From Metabacillus sp. KUDC1714 (GTDB taxonomy: Bacteria; Bacillota; Bacilli; Bacillales; Bacillaceae), in contig NZ_CP055263.1 of the NCBI RefSeq assembly GCF_014217835.1, positions 4,653,501 to 4,717,500 of the forward strand: DNA of 64,000 nucleotides, in the 5' to 3' direction. The notes under the pieces were generated by a model that was not told the origin of the DNA, made no database searches, and saw only the letters and a program-made list of their open reading frames with translations. Positions 9,639-18,422 of the stretch are shown here, piece after piece. Each line of letters begins with the position of its first letter. Within the stretch, counting starts at the first letter, position 1. A program made the position numbers and the translations under genes.

Positions 9639-10502
9639 TTGAGAAGCTACGATGAAATGATGGACTTAGGGATGAATTTTGCTCTAAATTGCGAAAAAAT
9701 TAGAATTTTTACGCTTGAAGGTTCGCTAACAAACGAAAACATTCCGAAGGATGAATTTCAAGATTACGATTTTAGTTATTTTGTAACAGACATGGATTAT
9801 TTCAAAAAAAGTGACGAATGGTTAACCTACTTTGGTCAAAGGATAATCATGCAAAAACCAGAAGCAATGGAATTGTTCCCACCTGAAATAGGTAATTGGT
9901 TCTCTTATTTAATGATCTTTGAAGATGGTACGAAAATTGACTTAACACTAATACCGCTTAACGAATATGAAGACTATTTTAAGAATAGTGACGGTCTAGT
10001 TGAAGTGTTGTTGGACAAAGATAACCTAATTAAAGAATCTGTTATGGCAACAGATAGCATGTATCATATTCAAAAGCCAAGCTTTCAAGCTTTTGATGAT
10101 TGTTGTAATGAGTTTTGGATGACTTCTACATATGTAGCTAAAGGTCTTGCAAGAAAAGAAATTTTATTTGCTATTGATCTAATGAACACTGTTTTTCGTC
10201 CCAATTTGCTCACCATGTTACGCTTTAAAATTGGAATTGAAACTAATTTTTCTTTAAGTACAGGTAAATCTGACAAGTTCTTAAAAAAATACGTTTCTGA
10301 AGTTACATGGAATACATTATTATCTACTTACACTATGGGTTCTTATCAAAAAATGTGGGAAGCACTTTATACTAGTTTTGAATTATTCAGAGAAACGTCT
10401 CACTTTGTCGCAGAAACTCTTGATTATCATTATCCTAATTATGATGAAAAAGTTAGTATCTATATAGATGGTATTCGAAAAAGGTACTCCTTTGAAAATT
10501 GA
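9639..10502 (+). CDS. aminoglycoside 6-adenylyltransferase family protein (AadK/ANT(6)-like)
   Basis: 287 residues, the usual length of ANT(6) streptomycin adenylyltransferases. The family start MRSYDEMMDLGMNFA, the nucleotidyltransferase core GSLTNENIPKDEFQDYDFSY (Gly28-Ser29 and the two Asp of DYD), TDMDYF and the C-terminal block TMLRFKIGIETNFSLSTGKS ... KYVSEVTW are all present. I use the TTG at 9639, six bases after TGAGGTG; the GTG at 9630 overlaps that ribosome binding site. Odd: the GSR motif common in the family reads GSL here, which could alter activity. The gene is probably an old chromosomal copy: it is alone and has neighbours' base composition. Confidence 0.85.
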   Translation: MRSYDEMMDLGMNFALNCEKIRIFTLEGSLTNENIPKDEFQDYDFSYFVTDMDYFKKSDEWLTYFGQRIIMQKPEAMELFPPEIGNWFSYLMIFEDGTKIDLTLIPLNEYEDYFKNSDGLVEVLLDKDNLIKESVMATDSMYHIQKPSFQAFDDCCNEFWMTSTYVAKGLARKEILFAIDLMNTVFRPNLLTMLRFKIGIETNFSLSTGKSDKFLKKYVSEVTWNTLLSTYTMGSYQKMWEALYTSFELFRETSHFVAETLDYHYPNYDEKVSIYIDGIRKRYSFEN

Positions 10503-10503
10503 A

Positions 10504-10530
10504 AGGATGAAACCGTTATGATTTCATCCT
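10504..10530. terminator. bidirectional terminator between convergent genes
   Basis: AGGATGAAA (10504-10512) pairs with TTTCATCCT (10522-10530). The minus side is followed by TTCAATTTTC; the plus side is less T-rich. Confidence 0.5.
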
Positions 10531-10587
10531 CAAAATGTCCTGTTATTTAAATTGTTAATTAATTGAACGATCTTTCTTTAGTCGATC

Positions 10588-13065
10588 TTATCGCTCAAAA
10601 TGACATTCATTACACACTTGAAATTTAAAGCCAGGAGAAAGGCTTTTCCCACAGCGTTTACATCGTTTTTTCTCAATTTGCACACCAGTTTTTAATTGTT
10701 CATGAATTTTATCACTGATTTCTTCGCGCACTCTTTCCCAGTAATGAGCTTCAGTCCGTTTCCCTAATTTATATAAAAATAAAAGATGAAGTCCGACTGA
10801 TTTATAAGACAATTCAAGTTCTTCAAGCCCGGATTCCAAAATCTTGGGATCTGGTAATTCATGACCGTCAATGATTGCTTCTAACTTTTGCTTCCACTGA
10901 GCTCGCAAAGTAGGTTCATTTGAAGAAAATGGTAAATGTAAAAACCCATATAAGTCAGCAATTGACAGTTTTGCTTCAATGATTGAATCCTCAATCATTT
11001 CGTACAATAGCTTTTCTTCTGATAAAGCAGCTTTTTTCGTACCCTCAGGACTTTCAAATTGTTCCCACAAGTAAAAAAACAGTCCAAGCTTCCGTGAGTA
11101 TTTTTGGAATCTTTCAAACACAGCTGTTGTTGGGGCTATCGCAAACCCTTGGAGCGGTTCATCCTTTTGTTCGAGGAGGCGAGCCATACTTTTAGGGTTG
11201 CTCGTAAACGCCACTTTACCGATATTATAAATTCCTTTACGACCGGCACGTCCCGCAATTTGCTTTACCTCTTGAGAAGTAAGCCATCTTCTTCTTGTTC
11301 CATCGAATTTATCATTTTCCAAGAAAACAATTCGCCTGATTGGTAAATTTAATCCCATTCCAATCGCATCTGTAGCAACAATGACCGTTGTTTCCCCTTT
11401 GATAAAACGCTGCATTTGCTTTTTTCTTGTTTCTGGTGGCATACTTCCGTAAATCATACTTACTTGGCGACCACTTCTTTGCAGCTCTGAGGCTGTTTCA
11501 AGGACACGTTTTCTAGAAAAGCATACGATGGCATCACCTTTCCTAGTGTGGTTTAAGCGAAATAACTGAAACTCTACTTCTAGTGGAATGTCTCTTACAT
11601 ATTCATGAACCTCGACATGTGAAGAACTGAGAAGCTGAAGAATCATTGCTTTTGCGTTAAAACTGCAGATAATGTGTACCTCTTTTGCATTGGCCTTTGT
11701 TATTGCTTTATACCATGAGAAGCCCCGATCTTTATCTGCGATCATTTGTGCCTCATCAATGACAACCACTTCATAGAATTCTTTTTCATGAAACATTTCG
11801 ACAGTACAAGCTTGGTGGGCAGATCCGCTCACTAATTTTTCCTCTTCACCTGTTTTTAACGAACAAGGAACACCTTCTTCATTTAATCTTTCATATATTT
11901 CGAGAGCCAATAAGCGAAGAGGCGCTAAATATATCCCACTGCTTGCTTGCTTCATTCGTTCGATGGCCTGAAAGGTTTTACCTGTATTTGTTTCACCAAC
12001 ATGTAAGACATAGTGAATATTGCGTCCCGCTGGTGGATTATATTCTCTTCCAAAAATGTCCTCAATCATTCGTTCTTCTTCTTCTTTACGACGCTTGATG
12101 TCCTCAAGCTCTTGCACTATTTTGCGTTCCCTTTCAGAAAGATCCTTATCAAAGATCTCGCGATGGGTCACTAGGTCGAAAGGAATATCAATTAATTTAG
12201 TAAGATCAGTAACATATTCCTCTAACAAATCATCAAAGAATTCCTGTCCGAGGTCTACGAAAGGTTCGTACGCTGATTCTTTTAATAATGAGTCAGGTAA
12301 AGCTTCATGATACGTTTTTAAATACTCATCAAAAAGATTTGGAGGAAGGTGCTCCTTTAGCCAATTTGGCCCAAAATCAAACAAATAATTCGTAATGAGT
12401 CGTTCATACTTCTCCATTACATTTTCATCATATCGATTGCTGTTGTAAGCTAACTCTAACTCATTGTTTAAATAGTTTGTAAAGATTATTTCCTTTGATG
12501 ATAGTAGAATCCCTTTTTGTTCGATTTCAATCGCAAGCTGACAACCAAGTAGATAGCGAACATAGAGGTATAGATCTTCGTAATTCTCACCTAATAACTG
12601 GTCGATATAATATTCAAGCTTAAGAAGTAATTTTTTTCGTTCTTCACGCTCCTGCTGGAGGTTCAATCGGTTAGTATATGCTTCTCGTGCCTCGACATAT
12701 TTTTGATTCCATTCTGCTGATTGATTTGCATACAGACTATCCAGCCAGCCAATCAAATCGAATGTTGCTACATCTCTTATTTCGTTGCGGAACATTTGAT
12801 TAATCAGCTTTTTACTAACCTCTTCTACTACATAACCCTTTTCAAGGAGAAACTGTTTCTTTTCAGAATAAGAAGCATGACTCGTTGTAGAATTTAGCCA
12901 TGCATTTAACCAAAGTTGATCGAGGTATTGTCCTCTTTCCCTTATATATTGTTCATAAGAAGGCGCGCTTTCTTTTTCTTCTAAGTATTTATATAGATCT
13001 TTGAAGGCCATTTCTTTCGTTCGTTCGACAGCCTTTTGGTAGTGATTTGATAAGATTTCGTCCAT
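10588..13065 (-). CDS. SUV3-like DEAD/DEAH-box helicase with large N-terminal region and C-terminal zinc ribbon
   Basis: 825 residues. Residues 1-345 are a helical region of no family I recognise, ending in a charged coiled coil (about 310-338). The helicase core follows: motif I GETNTGKT (357-364), motif II DEAQ (437-440), then motifs from the second RecA lobe, including FSRKRV, YGSMPPETR, VATDAIGMGLN and the QIAGRAGR arginine finger. The GETNTGKT/DEAQM combination and the AGRAGR context are those of SUV3-type RNA helicases. The end carries four cysteines, CKRC and CNEC, a zinc ribbon. The ATG follows GAGGAG. Likely RNA helicase in RNA turnover or ribosome work; substrate not visible. Monocistronic. 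Confidence 0.82.
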   Translation of the reverse strand: MDEILSNHYQKAVERTKEMAFKDLYKYLEEKESAPSYEQYIRERGQYLDQLWLNAWLNSTTSHASYSEKKQFLLEKGYVVEEVSKKLINQMFRNEIRDVATFDLIGWLDSLYANQSAEWNQKYVEAREAYTNRLNLQQEREERKKLLLKLEYYIDQLLGENYEDLYLYVRYLLGCQLAIEIEQKGILLSSKEIIFTNYLNNELELAYNSNRYDENVMEKYERLITNYLFDFGPNWLKEHLPPNLFDEYLKTYHEALPDSLLKESAYEPFVDLGQEFFDDLLEEYVTDLTKLIDIPFDLVTHREIFDKDLSERERKIVQELEDIKRRKEEEERMIEDIFGREYNPPAGRNIHYVLHVGETNTGKTFQAIERMKQASSGIYLAPLRLLALEIYERLNEEGVPCSLKTGEEEKLVSGSAHQACTVEMFHEKEFYEVVVIDEAQMIADKDRGFSWYKAITKANAKEVHIICSFNAKAMILQLLSSSHVEVHEYVRDIPLEVEFQLFRLNHTRKGDAIVCFSRKRVLETASELQRSGRQVSMIYGSMPPETRKKQMQRFIKGETTVIVATDAIGMGLNLPIRRIVFLENDKFDGTRRRWLTSQEVKQIAGRAGRKGIYNIGKVAFTSNPKSMARLLEQKDEPLQGFAIAPTTAVFERFQKYSRKLGLFFYLWEQFESPEGTKKAALSEEKLLYEMIEDSIIEAKLSIADLYGFLHLPFSSNEPTLRAQWKQKLEAIIDGHELPDPKILESGLEELELSYKSVGLHLLFLYKLGKRTEAHYWERVREEISDKIHEQLKTGVQIEKKRCKRCGKSLSPGFKFQVCNECHFER

Positions 13066-13539
13066 AATAAACTCCTCATAGTAGCTTAATTTCTATCGTT
13101 GCTTTATTAGTTAGTATGTATTAGTTTTTACGATTTCTGTTATTTTATTTGTGAGATTAACATGGAAAAGCCTCAATCCCTATAATTTTAATGCATGCCA
13201 ATACTCTTTAGAAATAGCTTGTGCAGCATTGGACTTGCTGTACCTAAACATATATATGAATATATTAATTTAACTATATTTTATTTCAAGACAAATTGCA
13301 TGAAAATTTCTATTCATCTGCAAAAAATAATAATGTATGTACATACTACATTAAATAGTTTCCAACTTAACTAAGCTAGTTGAAACGCTTATTTATCCAT
13401 TGACAATATGATCTGAAATTTTTTCATACTAAAAAATAAAAAAATTTATTTTTAACGCTACTTTAGCTCCTCTAAAACCCTATATAGAAAGTGAAAGAAT
13501 GTTTATTTCACTTACTGATTATTTAGGAGGAGAAAACTC
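13066..13539. other. intergenic region with a palindrome and a possible micro-ORF
   Basis: Apart from the 13180-13251 frame and the palindrome GTATGTACATAC at 13335-13346, which lies in a larger dyad (AATGTA ... TACATT), nothing is recognised. The dyad could be an operator for the wHTH gene at 13540. Confidence 0.4.
13180..13251 (-). CDS. possible 23-residue ORF or gene remnant
   Basis: Reads MFRYSKSNAAQAISKEYWHA then LKL and stop. The composition looks protein-like and helical, but there is no ribosome binding site, so it may be the tail of a lost gene. No function suggested. Confidence 0.2.
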   Translation of the reverse strand: MFRYSKSNAAQAISKEYWHALKL

Positions 13540-14388
13540 ATGGAAAAACTAAACTATGAAATTATTCAAAGCTACCAATCTTTTAAGACGATTGAAGAAA
13601 TGGATCAAGCAGTGCGCGGATTTTTATATAAACATAAAGCTTCTTTATCAGAGGGTATGATCAAAGTATTAACTTTTATCTGGAGACATTCAGTAAAGGT
13701 GATTGGTGTCTCCTTTGCCAAGTACGATACTATTGCAAAAGGTGTGGAGCTAAGCCGAAGAACCGTGATTCGCGCTGTTAATAAGCTTGAAAGCCTTGGC
13801 ATGATTATGAAAATCCCAACTGCTAGAATGAACGGCAAGCAAGGAGTTAATCTACTTGTCATCCAACCTTTTCAGACGATTGACAATTTAAAAAATAATA
13901 TGTCATCCCAACCTGTCACTGCAACTGTCACTCCTAATAAAACAGAGAATAAGCAAAGCACACTCTGTGAGAATAAACAAAAACCTAATAACGTAAGAGG
14001 TCAGGAAAAAAGTGACTTACATCATGAAAATGTTGCTCTACAAGAAAGTTCAGAATCAATGCCAACTCAACAAATTGATACAAGCTTTTTACCTGAATCT
14101 ATTCACAAGGAATTTATTCAAGCTACAAAGCCCTTTTTATGTGCGGTTGATATTTACAAGCTTTGGAACCGTGTTTTAATTGTTTATAAAAAACTCAAAC
14201 TCGAACGACATTTGGATGATGTAATTGACACAGTGATTGGGGCATTTAAACAAACTGTTTTTAAGAAGAAGATGAATAGTATCCGTTCTACATTTGAGGG
14301 GTATTTCTACAGTGTTCTGTACGGTATGTTGATAGTGGAGAAACGACGGGAGAATAAGCATTTGTTGTTTGATTTTATTGGGGATTGA
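13540..14388 (+). CDS. winged helix-turn-helix protein, replication-protein-like
   Basis: 282 residues. Residues about 30-110 form a helix-turn-helix of the kind found in Firmicute plasmid or phage replication proteins: SEGMIKVLTFIWRHSVKVIG, then AKYDTIAKGVELSRRTVIRA as the recognition helices and NKLESLGMI as the wing. A Gln/Asn/Ser-rich linker (about 120-190) leads to a helical C-terminal domain (IHKEFIQATKPFLCAVDIYK onward). AGGAGGAGAAAACTC gives a strong ribosome binding site before ATG. No origin, partition gene or mobile element lies nearby, so a chromosomal DNA-binding role is more likely than replication. Similar genes exist in Bacillus by memory, without known function. Confidence 0.7.
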   Translation: MEKLNYEIIQSYQSFKTIEEMDQAVRGFLYKHKASLSEGMIKVLTFIWRHSVKVIGVSFAKYDTIAKGVELSRRTVIRAVNKLESLGMIMKIPTARMNGKQGVNLLVIQPFQTIDNLKNNMSSQPVTATVTPNKTENKQSTLCENKQKPNNVRGQEKSDLHHENVALQESSESMPTQQIDTSFLPESIHKEFIQATKPFLCAVDIYKLWNRVLIVYKKLKLERHLDDVIDTVIGAFKQTVFKKKMNSIRSTFEGYFYSVLYGMLIVEKRRENKHLLFDFIGD

Positions 14389-14526
14389 TGACATTGTATG
14401 ATATTAGAAATAATGTTTAGGTGTCTAGGGGGCAGTAGTAACTACAAATTAATCTCAAGCACCCGTACAAGAAGTTTTTATTAATTCGATTTTTATTTAT
14501 CAACTTCTTCAAAAGGAATTACCGAT

Positions 14527-15066
14527 TTAGTAGCCTCTATTTGTTTCCGACCATTCGTTCTCTAAAATGCTCATTTCCCATAAGCTCCAGTATTCGTTAC
14601 CAATTTTCCTTGAGTCTCTAAGTAGCCCCTCTTTAATAAATCCTACTTTTTCATAACATGCTATTGCAGAAAAGTTAAAATCAAATACACCGAGACTAAC
14701 TCTATGTAATTTAAGTTCATTAAATCCCACTTTAAGGATTTCTGTCATCATTAGTTGACCTATTCCTTTTCCCCTTACCTTTTTATCCCCGACTAATACT
14801 TTTCCTACTCTTGCTGATTTATTTTTTCTGTCAATATCTCCTAAAGATATATGTCCTATTATCTTCCCAGTTTCCTTATCTATAACGCTATAAGCTAAAG
14901 CAGTAGAGTGATCCTTATTCGCATCTTTAAGGTAATTCTCTAGTTGTTTCTCATCTAAGGGATAGCTAAAATTAGGACCTCCCCATTGAAGCAGGAATTC
15001 AGGTGAATCTATCCAATTAATAAGCAGTTTGAAATCAGAACTCTCAAAAAACTTTAATTCAACCAT
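14527..15066 (-). CDS. GNAT N-acetyltransferase (RimJ/RimL-like)
   Basis: 179 residues with the acetyl-CoA loop VRGKGIGQLMMTEIL, the family strand HRVSLGVFDFNFSAIACYEK and VGFIKEGLLRDS, typical of RimL-like enzymes that acetylate protein N-termini or small amines. The target is not evident. ATG lies six bases after AGGAG. It is monocistronic, convergent with the wHTH gene and transcribed in the same direction as mqo, which lies upstream. Confidence 0.85.
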   Translation of the reverse strand: MVELKFFESSDFKLLINWIDSPEFLLQWGGPNFSYPLDEKQLENYLKDANKDHSTALAYSVIDKETGKIIGHISLGDIDRKNKSARVGKVLVGDKKVRGKGIGQLMMTEILKVGFNELKLHRVSLGVFDFNFSAIACYEKVGFIKEGLLRDSRKIGNEYWSLWEMSILENEWSETNRGY

Positions 15067-15149
15067 ACAAGTCTCCTCTTTAACCTCTTAGTTTACTATC
15101 ACATATGATATGGTTCCCCGTAGTCAAACTAACTGAAAATTGTAAAAAG

Positions 15150-15182
15150 AGAACCCTCAATCCAAAGTAGATCAAAGGTTCT
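15150..15182 (-). terminator. probable mqo terminator
   Basis: AGAACC (15150-15155) pairs with GGTTCT (15177-15182), with partial inner pairing; the minus strand then reads CTTTTTACAATTTT. Confidence 0.55.
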
Positions 15183-15304
15183 GAATTTTATTTTCTATGA
15201 TACTCGATTATTTACTCAATTCCTTAAGTGAAGTTTTTTATCCCATTCTTACGGGTAGTAAAACCTCATTTTATTTAATACCTGGTTTCACATCCAAAGA
15301 AGAA

Positions 15305-16810
15305 TTAACTAAAAACAGGCTCTTTTTTTTTAGATAGACCAAGCGTCTGCGCTGTTGAAGTATGAATTTCCTGTAGAAGCTCTGGGTTTTCCATTAGTGT
15401 CTCCCCATAAGAAAGAATCATTTCTTTGATTTTAGGTTCCCACTCTTTCATATGTTGTGGGAAACATTTATTGATTACCTCAAGCATTACGTGAACAGCA
15501 GTCGAAGCACCTGGAGAAGCACCTAGTAATGCTGCGATTGATCCATCAGCGGCAGTAATTACTTCCGTACCAAATTGAAGAGTTCCTTTACCGCCAGCTT
15601 CAGTATCTTTAATAACTTGTACACGTTGTCCAGCTACTACTAAATCCCAATCTTCGATATTGGCGTTCGGGATAAACTCACGTAACTCTTCCATGCGTTG
15701 TTCTTTTGATAACATAACCTGCTGGATCAGGTATTTTGTCAATGACATGTTTTTGGCACCTGCCGACAACATTGTTAAGAGATTATCCGGTTTTACGGAA
15801 GTTATCAAATCAAACATTGAACCGTATTTTAAAAACTTAGGTGTGAAGCCTGCAAATGGTCCAAATAACAACGATTTTTTATTGTCAATAAATCGTGTAT
15901 CCAGATGCGGAACAGACATTGGTGGAGCACCAACCTTAGCTTTTCCGTACACTTTTGCATGATGCTGTGCTACAACTTCAGGATTATTACACACCATAAA
16001 TATTCCACTTACCGGGAACCCGCCAATATGTTTTCCTTCAGGAATACCGGATTTTTGCAGTAAATGAATGCTTCCACCTCCGCCTCCGATAAAGACGAAT
16101 TTTGCAGTATGGCGTTCGACAGTACCGCTTTCTGAATTCCGCACTTTCAATTCCCACAAGCCGTCGCTAGTACGTTTAATATCATTAACACTATGGTTAT
16201 AGTTTATTTCGACATTTTTACTCTCTAAGTGTTCAAACAACATGCGTGTTAATGCGCCAAAATTCACATCAGTTCCAGAGTCAATTTTTGTTGCCGCTAT
16301 CGGTTCATTCGATGCGCGTTCTTGCATAATAAGCGGAATCCATTCCATCAGTTTTTTTGGATCATCGGAAAATTCCATCCCTTGGAATAGCGGATTATTT
16401 GACAGCGCTTCAAAACGTTTCTTTAAAAAGGTTACATTTTGTTCCCCTTGTACCAAACTCATATGAGGCAATGGCATGATAAAGTCCTGTGGATTATGTA
16501 TCAGCTTTTTCTTTACAAGATAAGACCAAAACTGCATTGAAACCTGAAACTGTTCATTAATGTTTATAGCTTTACTAATATCTACTGTCCCATCTGGTTT
16601 TTCAACCGTGTAGTTAAGCTCACACAATGCAGCATGCCCCGTACCTGCATTATTCCACTCGTTAGAGCTTTCCTCTCCTGCATTCGCAAGTTTCTCAAAC
16701 ATTGTAATATTCCATTCCGGTACTAATTCTTTCAAGAGTGTCCCTAATGTTGCACTCATGACTCCGGCGCCAATTAAAATGACGTCTGTTTTAGTTTCTC
16801 TGATGCTCAT
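15305..16810 (-). CDS. mqo: malate:quinone oxidoreductase
   Basis: 501 residues, standard length. FAD-binding [18 protein letters not shown] at the N-terminus, then [60 protein letters not shown] and the C-terminal [15 protein letters not shown] are hallmark blocks. This peripheral membrane flavoprotein oxidises malate to oxaloacetate and passes electrons to menaquinone, bypassing NAD-dependent malate dehydrogenase. The ribosome binding site is poor (AAAGGTTGG). The 5' leader, about 140 bases, contains a terminator-like hairpin, so expression may be controlled by attenuation (see findings). Confidence 0.95.
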   Translation of the reverse strand: MSIRETKTDVILIGAGVMSATLGTLLKELVPEWNITMFEKLANAGEESSNEWNNAGTGHAALCELNYTVEKPDGTVDISKAININEQFQVSMQFWSYLVKKKLIHNPQDFIMPLPHMSLVQGEQNVTFLKKRFEALSNNPLFQGMEFSDDPKKLMEWIPLIMQERASNEPIAATKIDSGTDVNFGALTRMLFEHLESKNVEINYNHSVNDIKRTSDGLWELKVRNSESGTVERHTAKFVFIGGGGGSIHLLQKSGIPEGKHIGGFPVSGIFMVCNNPEVVAQHHAKVYGKAKVGAPPMSVPHLDTRFIDNKKSLLFGPFAGFTPKFLKYGSMFDLITSVKPDNLLTMLSAGAKNMSLTKYLIQQVMLSKEQRMEELREFIPNANIEDWDLVVAGQRVQVIKDTEAGGKGTLQFGTEVITAADGSIAALLGASPGASTAVHVMLEVINKCFPQHMKEWEPKIKEMILSYGETLMENPELLQEIHTSTAQTLGLSKKKEPVFS

Positions 16811-16841
16811 TTTTAACCAACCTTTTCCCCTGAAATTTACA

Positions 16842-16869
16842 GAAAAAGCGCCACACCAAGCTAAGGCGC
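16842..16869 (-). terminator. terminator-like hairpin inside the mqo leader
   Basis: GCGCC/GGCGC stem (16848-16852 and 16865-16869) followed on the minus strand by TTTTTCTG, only 30 bases before the mqo start. The T-run can also pair with an upstream ACAGAAAAG, giving a larger outer stem. Confidence 0.65.
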
Positions 16870-16949
16870 GACCTAGTCACATACCTTTTCTGTCTCAAAT
16901 TAAGACCATATTTTGTGTATAACAATTGTTTATAGATTATATAACTTCT

Positions 16950-16955
16950 ATTATA
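16950..16955 (-). promoter_or_regulatory. likely -10 of the mqo promoter
   Basis: TATAAT on the minus strand, 140 bases before mqo. The -35 is weak (TTTTAA-like, 17 bases upstream). The sequence above it (16975-17040) holds another small hairpin, GCCTTAGG with CCTAGGC, of unknown meaning. Confidence 0.4.
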
Positions 16956-17056
16956 TGATAATTTTAAATTATTTAAAAGCTTGTAAAACGAGAGACGTCC
17001 TTCCACCAGGCCTAGGAACACGCAAAAACCTAAGGCATAACCTAGCTAAAACAACA

Positions 17057-17100
17057 ATAAGCGACCTTAGTATTCTAATTAGAATAACAAGGTCGCTTAT
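17057..17100 (-). terminator. strong terminator after the 47-residue ORF
   Basis: A 12-bp stem ATAAGCGACCTT/AAGGTCGCTTAT (17057-17068 and 17089-17100) with a self-complementary loop, followed on the minus strand by TGTTGTTTTAGC. It also has a moderate T-run on the plus side. Confidence 0.7.
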
Positions 17101-17136
17101 AATATTTCTTTACTCATTAAATTTTTCTCCTTCAGT

Positions 17137-17280
17137 TCAGTTCATACATTGTTTTCTTGGCTTATCTTCCGAATGATCCTTTACATCAGCATTACATTTA
17201 TCAAATAAATAAGTTAAGTAAGAATTTAATTCAAATCGATCTCCATTAACAAAATCGGATATAATAAGTTTTTTCTCCAT
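17137..17280 (-). CDS. small hypothetical protein (47 residues)
   Basis: Starts MEKKLIISDFVNGDRFELNS and ends in a charged tail with two cysteines overall. A GGGAG ribosome binding site nine bases before ATG and a strong terminator 40 bases after its stop support a real gene. It is too short to assign, and no membrane segment is seen. Upstream of mqo in the same orientation but separated by the terminator. Confidence 0.5.
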   Translation of the reverse strand: MEKKLIISDFVNGDRFELNSYLTYLFDKCNADVKDHSEDKPRKQCMN

Positions 17281-17415
17281 TAATACTTATCTCCCTTCTG
17301 TATTCTTATCTACATGATTTCAAACTATTAAACTCTTATACAAATAAAAATTTTTTGTGAATTTTTTCTACGGAAAACAATCCTAATCGATTTCTTGTGT
17401 AATACATACTAACTT

Positions 17416-17625
17416 TTAATTACTAAAACTTTGGTTGCGTATAATCTTTAACTCATTAGTTAACCGAAGGAATTCATCTTTATTTCTATTCTCCAATGAC
17501 TGATCGATACCCTTAAGAATTCGATCTATCTGAAAATCATGAAGTGCTTTATCTAACACCATTTGAGCATAATCAGAATTATCTTTTACAAGTTGTTGAG
17601 ATGTATCAATCGAAGACTCTTTCAT
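17416..17625 (-). CDS. IDEAL domain protein
   Basis: 69 residues. The region IDRILKGIDQSLENRNKDEF is the IDEAL motif region (the namesake appears as IDQSL), a short helical domain found in Bacillales proteins, some of which are adaptors. I start at ATG 17623-17625 after AGGAG, not the TTG just upstream. The rest is polar and predicted helical. Function not known from sequence; adaptor or protein-protein role is an inference from the family. Confidence 0.75.
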   Translation of the reverse strand: MKESSIDTSQQLVKDNSDYAQMVLDKALHDFQIDRILKGIDQSLENRNKDEFLRLTNELKIIRNQSFSN

Positions 17626-17670
17626 CAAAAATCAACTCCTCGGTATTTTCTATCTCACTAATGTTGGATC

Positions 17671-17778
17671 TCAAGGCTTTAAGAAAAAATAAAACTTAGA
17701 AATCAAAAACCCTCCCATATTAAAGCAATATATATCGGCCTCACCTTCGCCATATACATTGATGACCACTCGTGCCAC
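17671..17778 (-). CDS. possible small ORF under a cre-containing promoter (up to 35 residues)
   Basis: From GTG 17776-17778 it reads VARVVINVYGEGEADIYCFN, then a hydrophobic aromatic tail ending KFYFFLKP. AGGAAGG lies directly before this GTG; a second GTG nine bases on would have better spacing (32 residues). A TATAAT (minus, 17792-17797) and a perfect cre lie just upstream, so some transcript is made here. Whether the peptide is translated is uncertain; it could be a regulatory RNA or remnant. Confidence 0.35.
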   Translation of the reverse strand: MARVVINVYGEGEADIYCFNMGGFLISKFYFFLKP

Positions 17779-17799
17779 CCTTCCTATTTTTATTATAAC

Positions 17800-17813
17800 T
17801 GAAAACGCTTACA
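17800..17813 (-). promoter_or_regulatory. perfect cre site (CcpA operator)
   Basis: TGTAAGCGTTTTCA on the minus strand fits the cre consensus at every position. It overlaps the promoter spacer (TATAAT at 17792-17797), which predicts repression when preferred sugars are present. Confidence 0.65.
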
Positions 17814-17991
17814 CAAGTAAAGGGTATTAAAAACTAAGTTTAAAATTGTACAGGAGTTAGGAATAACTGTGATTTATTTTAATCAAATAAAAAACAAATT
17901 CCTTTCATTAGTGGATAGTAAATAAAGTGTAATATATCATTCATTTTGATTCAATAATTATAGGAGATAATATTACAGCATTTTTTGAATT

Positions 17992-18165
17992 TCAAATCGG
18001 TTTCATTACGTGGCAATAAAGTATCTCGACATTTGTTTGAGTTGGTTCCAATTCTAAGACCAAACCAGGCACCGAAATGACGACACAACGATTAGCAAGA
18101 TGATTGTTATAAGCTGTCTGTTTCTCGACGATGTACAAACCTGCCACTTTAACGGAATATTGCAT
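17992..18165 (-). CDS. doubtful 57-residue ORF, possibly a remnant
   Basis: Reads MQYSVKVAGLYIVEKQTAYN onward, hydrophobic and beta-like, with a higher GC content than its AT-rich flanks. No ribosome binding site precedes the ATG. It may be a fragment of a lost gene. No family recognised. Confidence 0.2.
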   Translation of the reverse strand: MQYSVKVAGLYIVEKQTAYNNHLANRCVVISVPGLVLELEPTQTNVEILYCHVMKPI

Positions 18166-18297
18166 TGTTGCCAATTTGAAAAATTCTGAAAACTGACTTT
18201 GTCATATCTTAATTTTAAAAACACCGAAATTTTTAGAGACTACAGAAAGTAAGCCTTCTAAAATTAATATCGAATTTCTTATAATCACAAAAATACA

Positions 18298-18345
18298 AAA
18301 GAATCTAACAACATATATGCAGTAGTTTGTTAGATTCTTTTTCTC
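18298..18345. terminator. bidirectional terminator after the methyltransferase
   Basis: GAATCTAACAA (18301-18311) pairs with TTGTTAGATTC (18327-18337). T-runs follow on both strands (TTTTCTCTTT plus; TTTTGTATTTTTG minus). Confidence 0.7.
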
Positions 18346-18422
18346 TTTAAATTCCTTGCATAATTTTATACAACAAAAAAACTTCACCATTTTTGCAGGG
18401 ACGTATAAATAATAATGAATGT

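Larger units (their letters stand above)
17814..18422. other. mostly empty region
   Basis: Holds only a doubtful 57-residue frame (17992-18165) and the terminator at 18298-18345. The rest is AT-rich with no recognised feature. Confidence 0.4.

Noticed and set aside
13335..13346. replication origin or iteron near the wHTH gene
   Set aside because: A single palindrome without iterons, DnaA boxes or partition genes does not support an origin.
16791..17021. 76-codon minus-strand frame spanning the mqo leader
   Set aside because: It covers the promoter, the hairpins and the mqo start, and its residues look random.
18202..18390. 62-codon minus-strand frame
   Set aside because: It contains the bidirectional terminator and is very Phe/Ile/Lys-rich, so chance is likelier.
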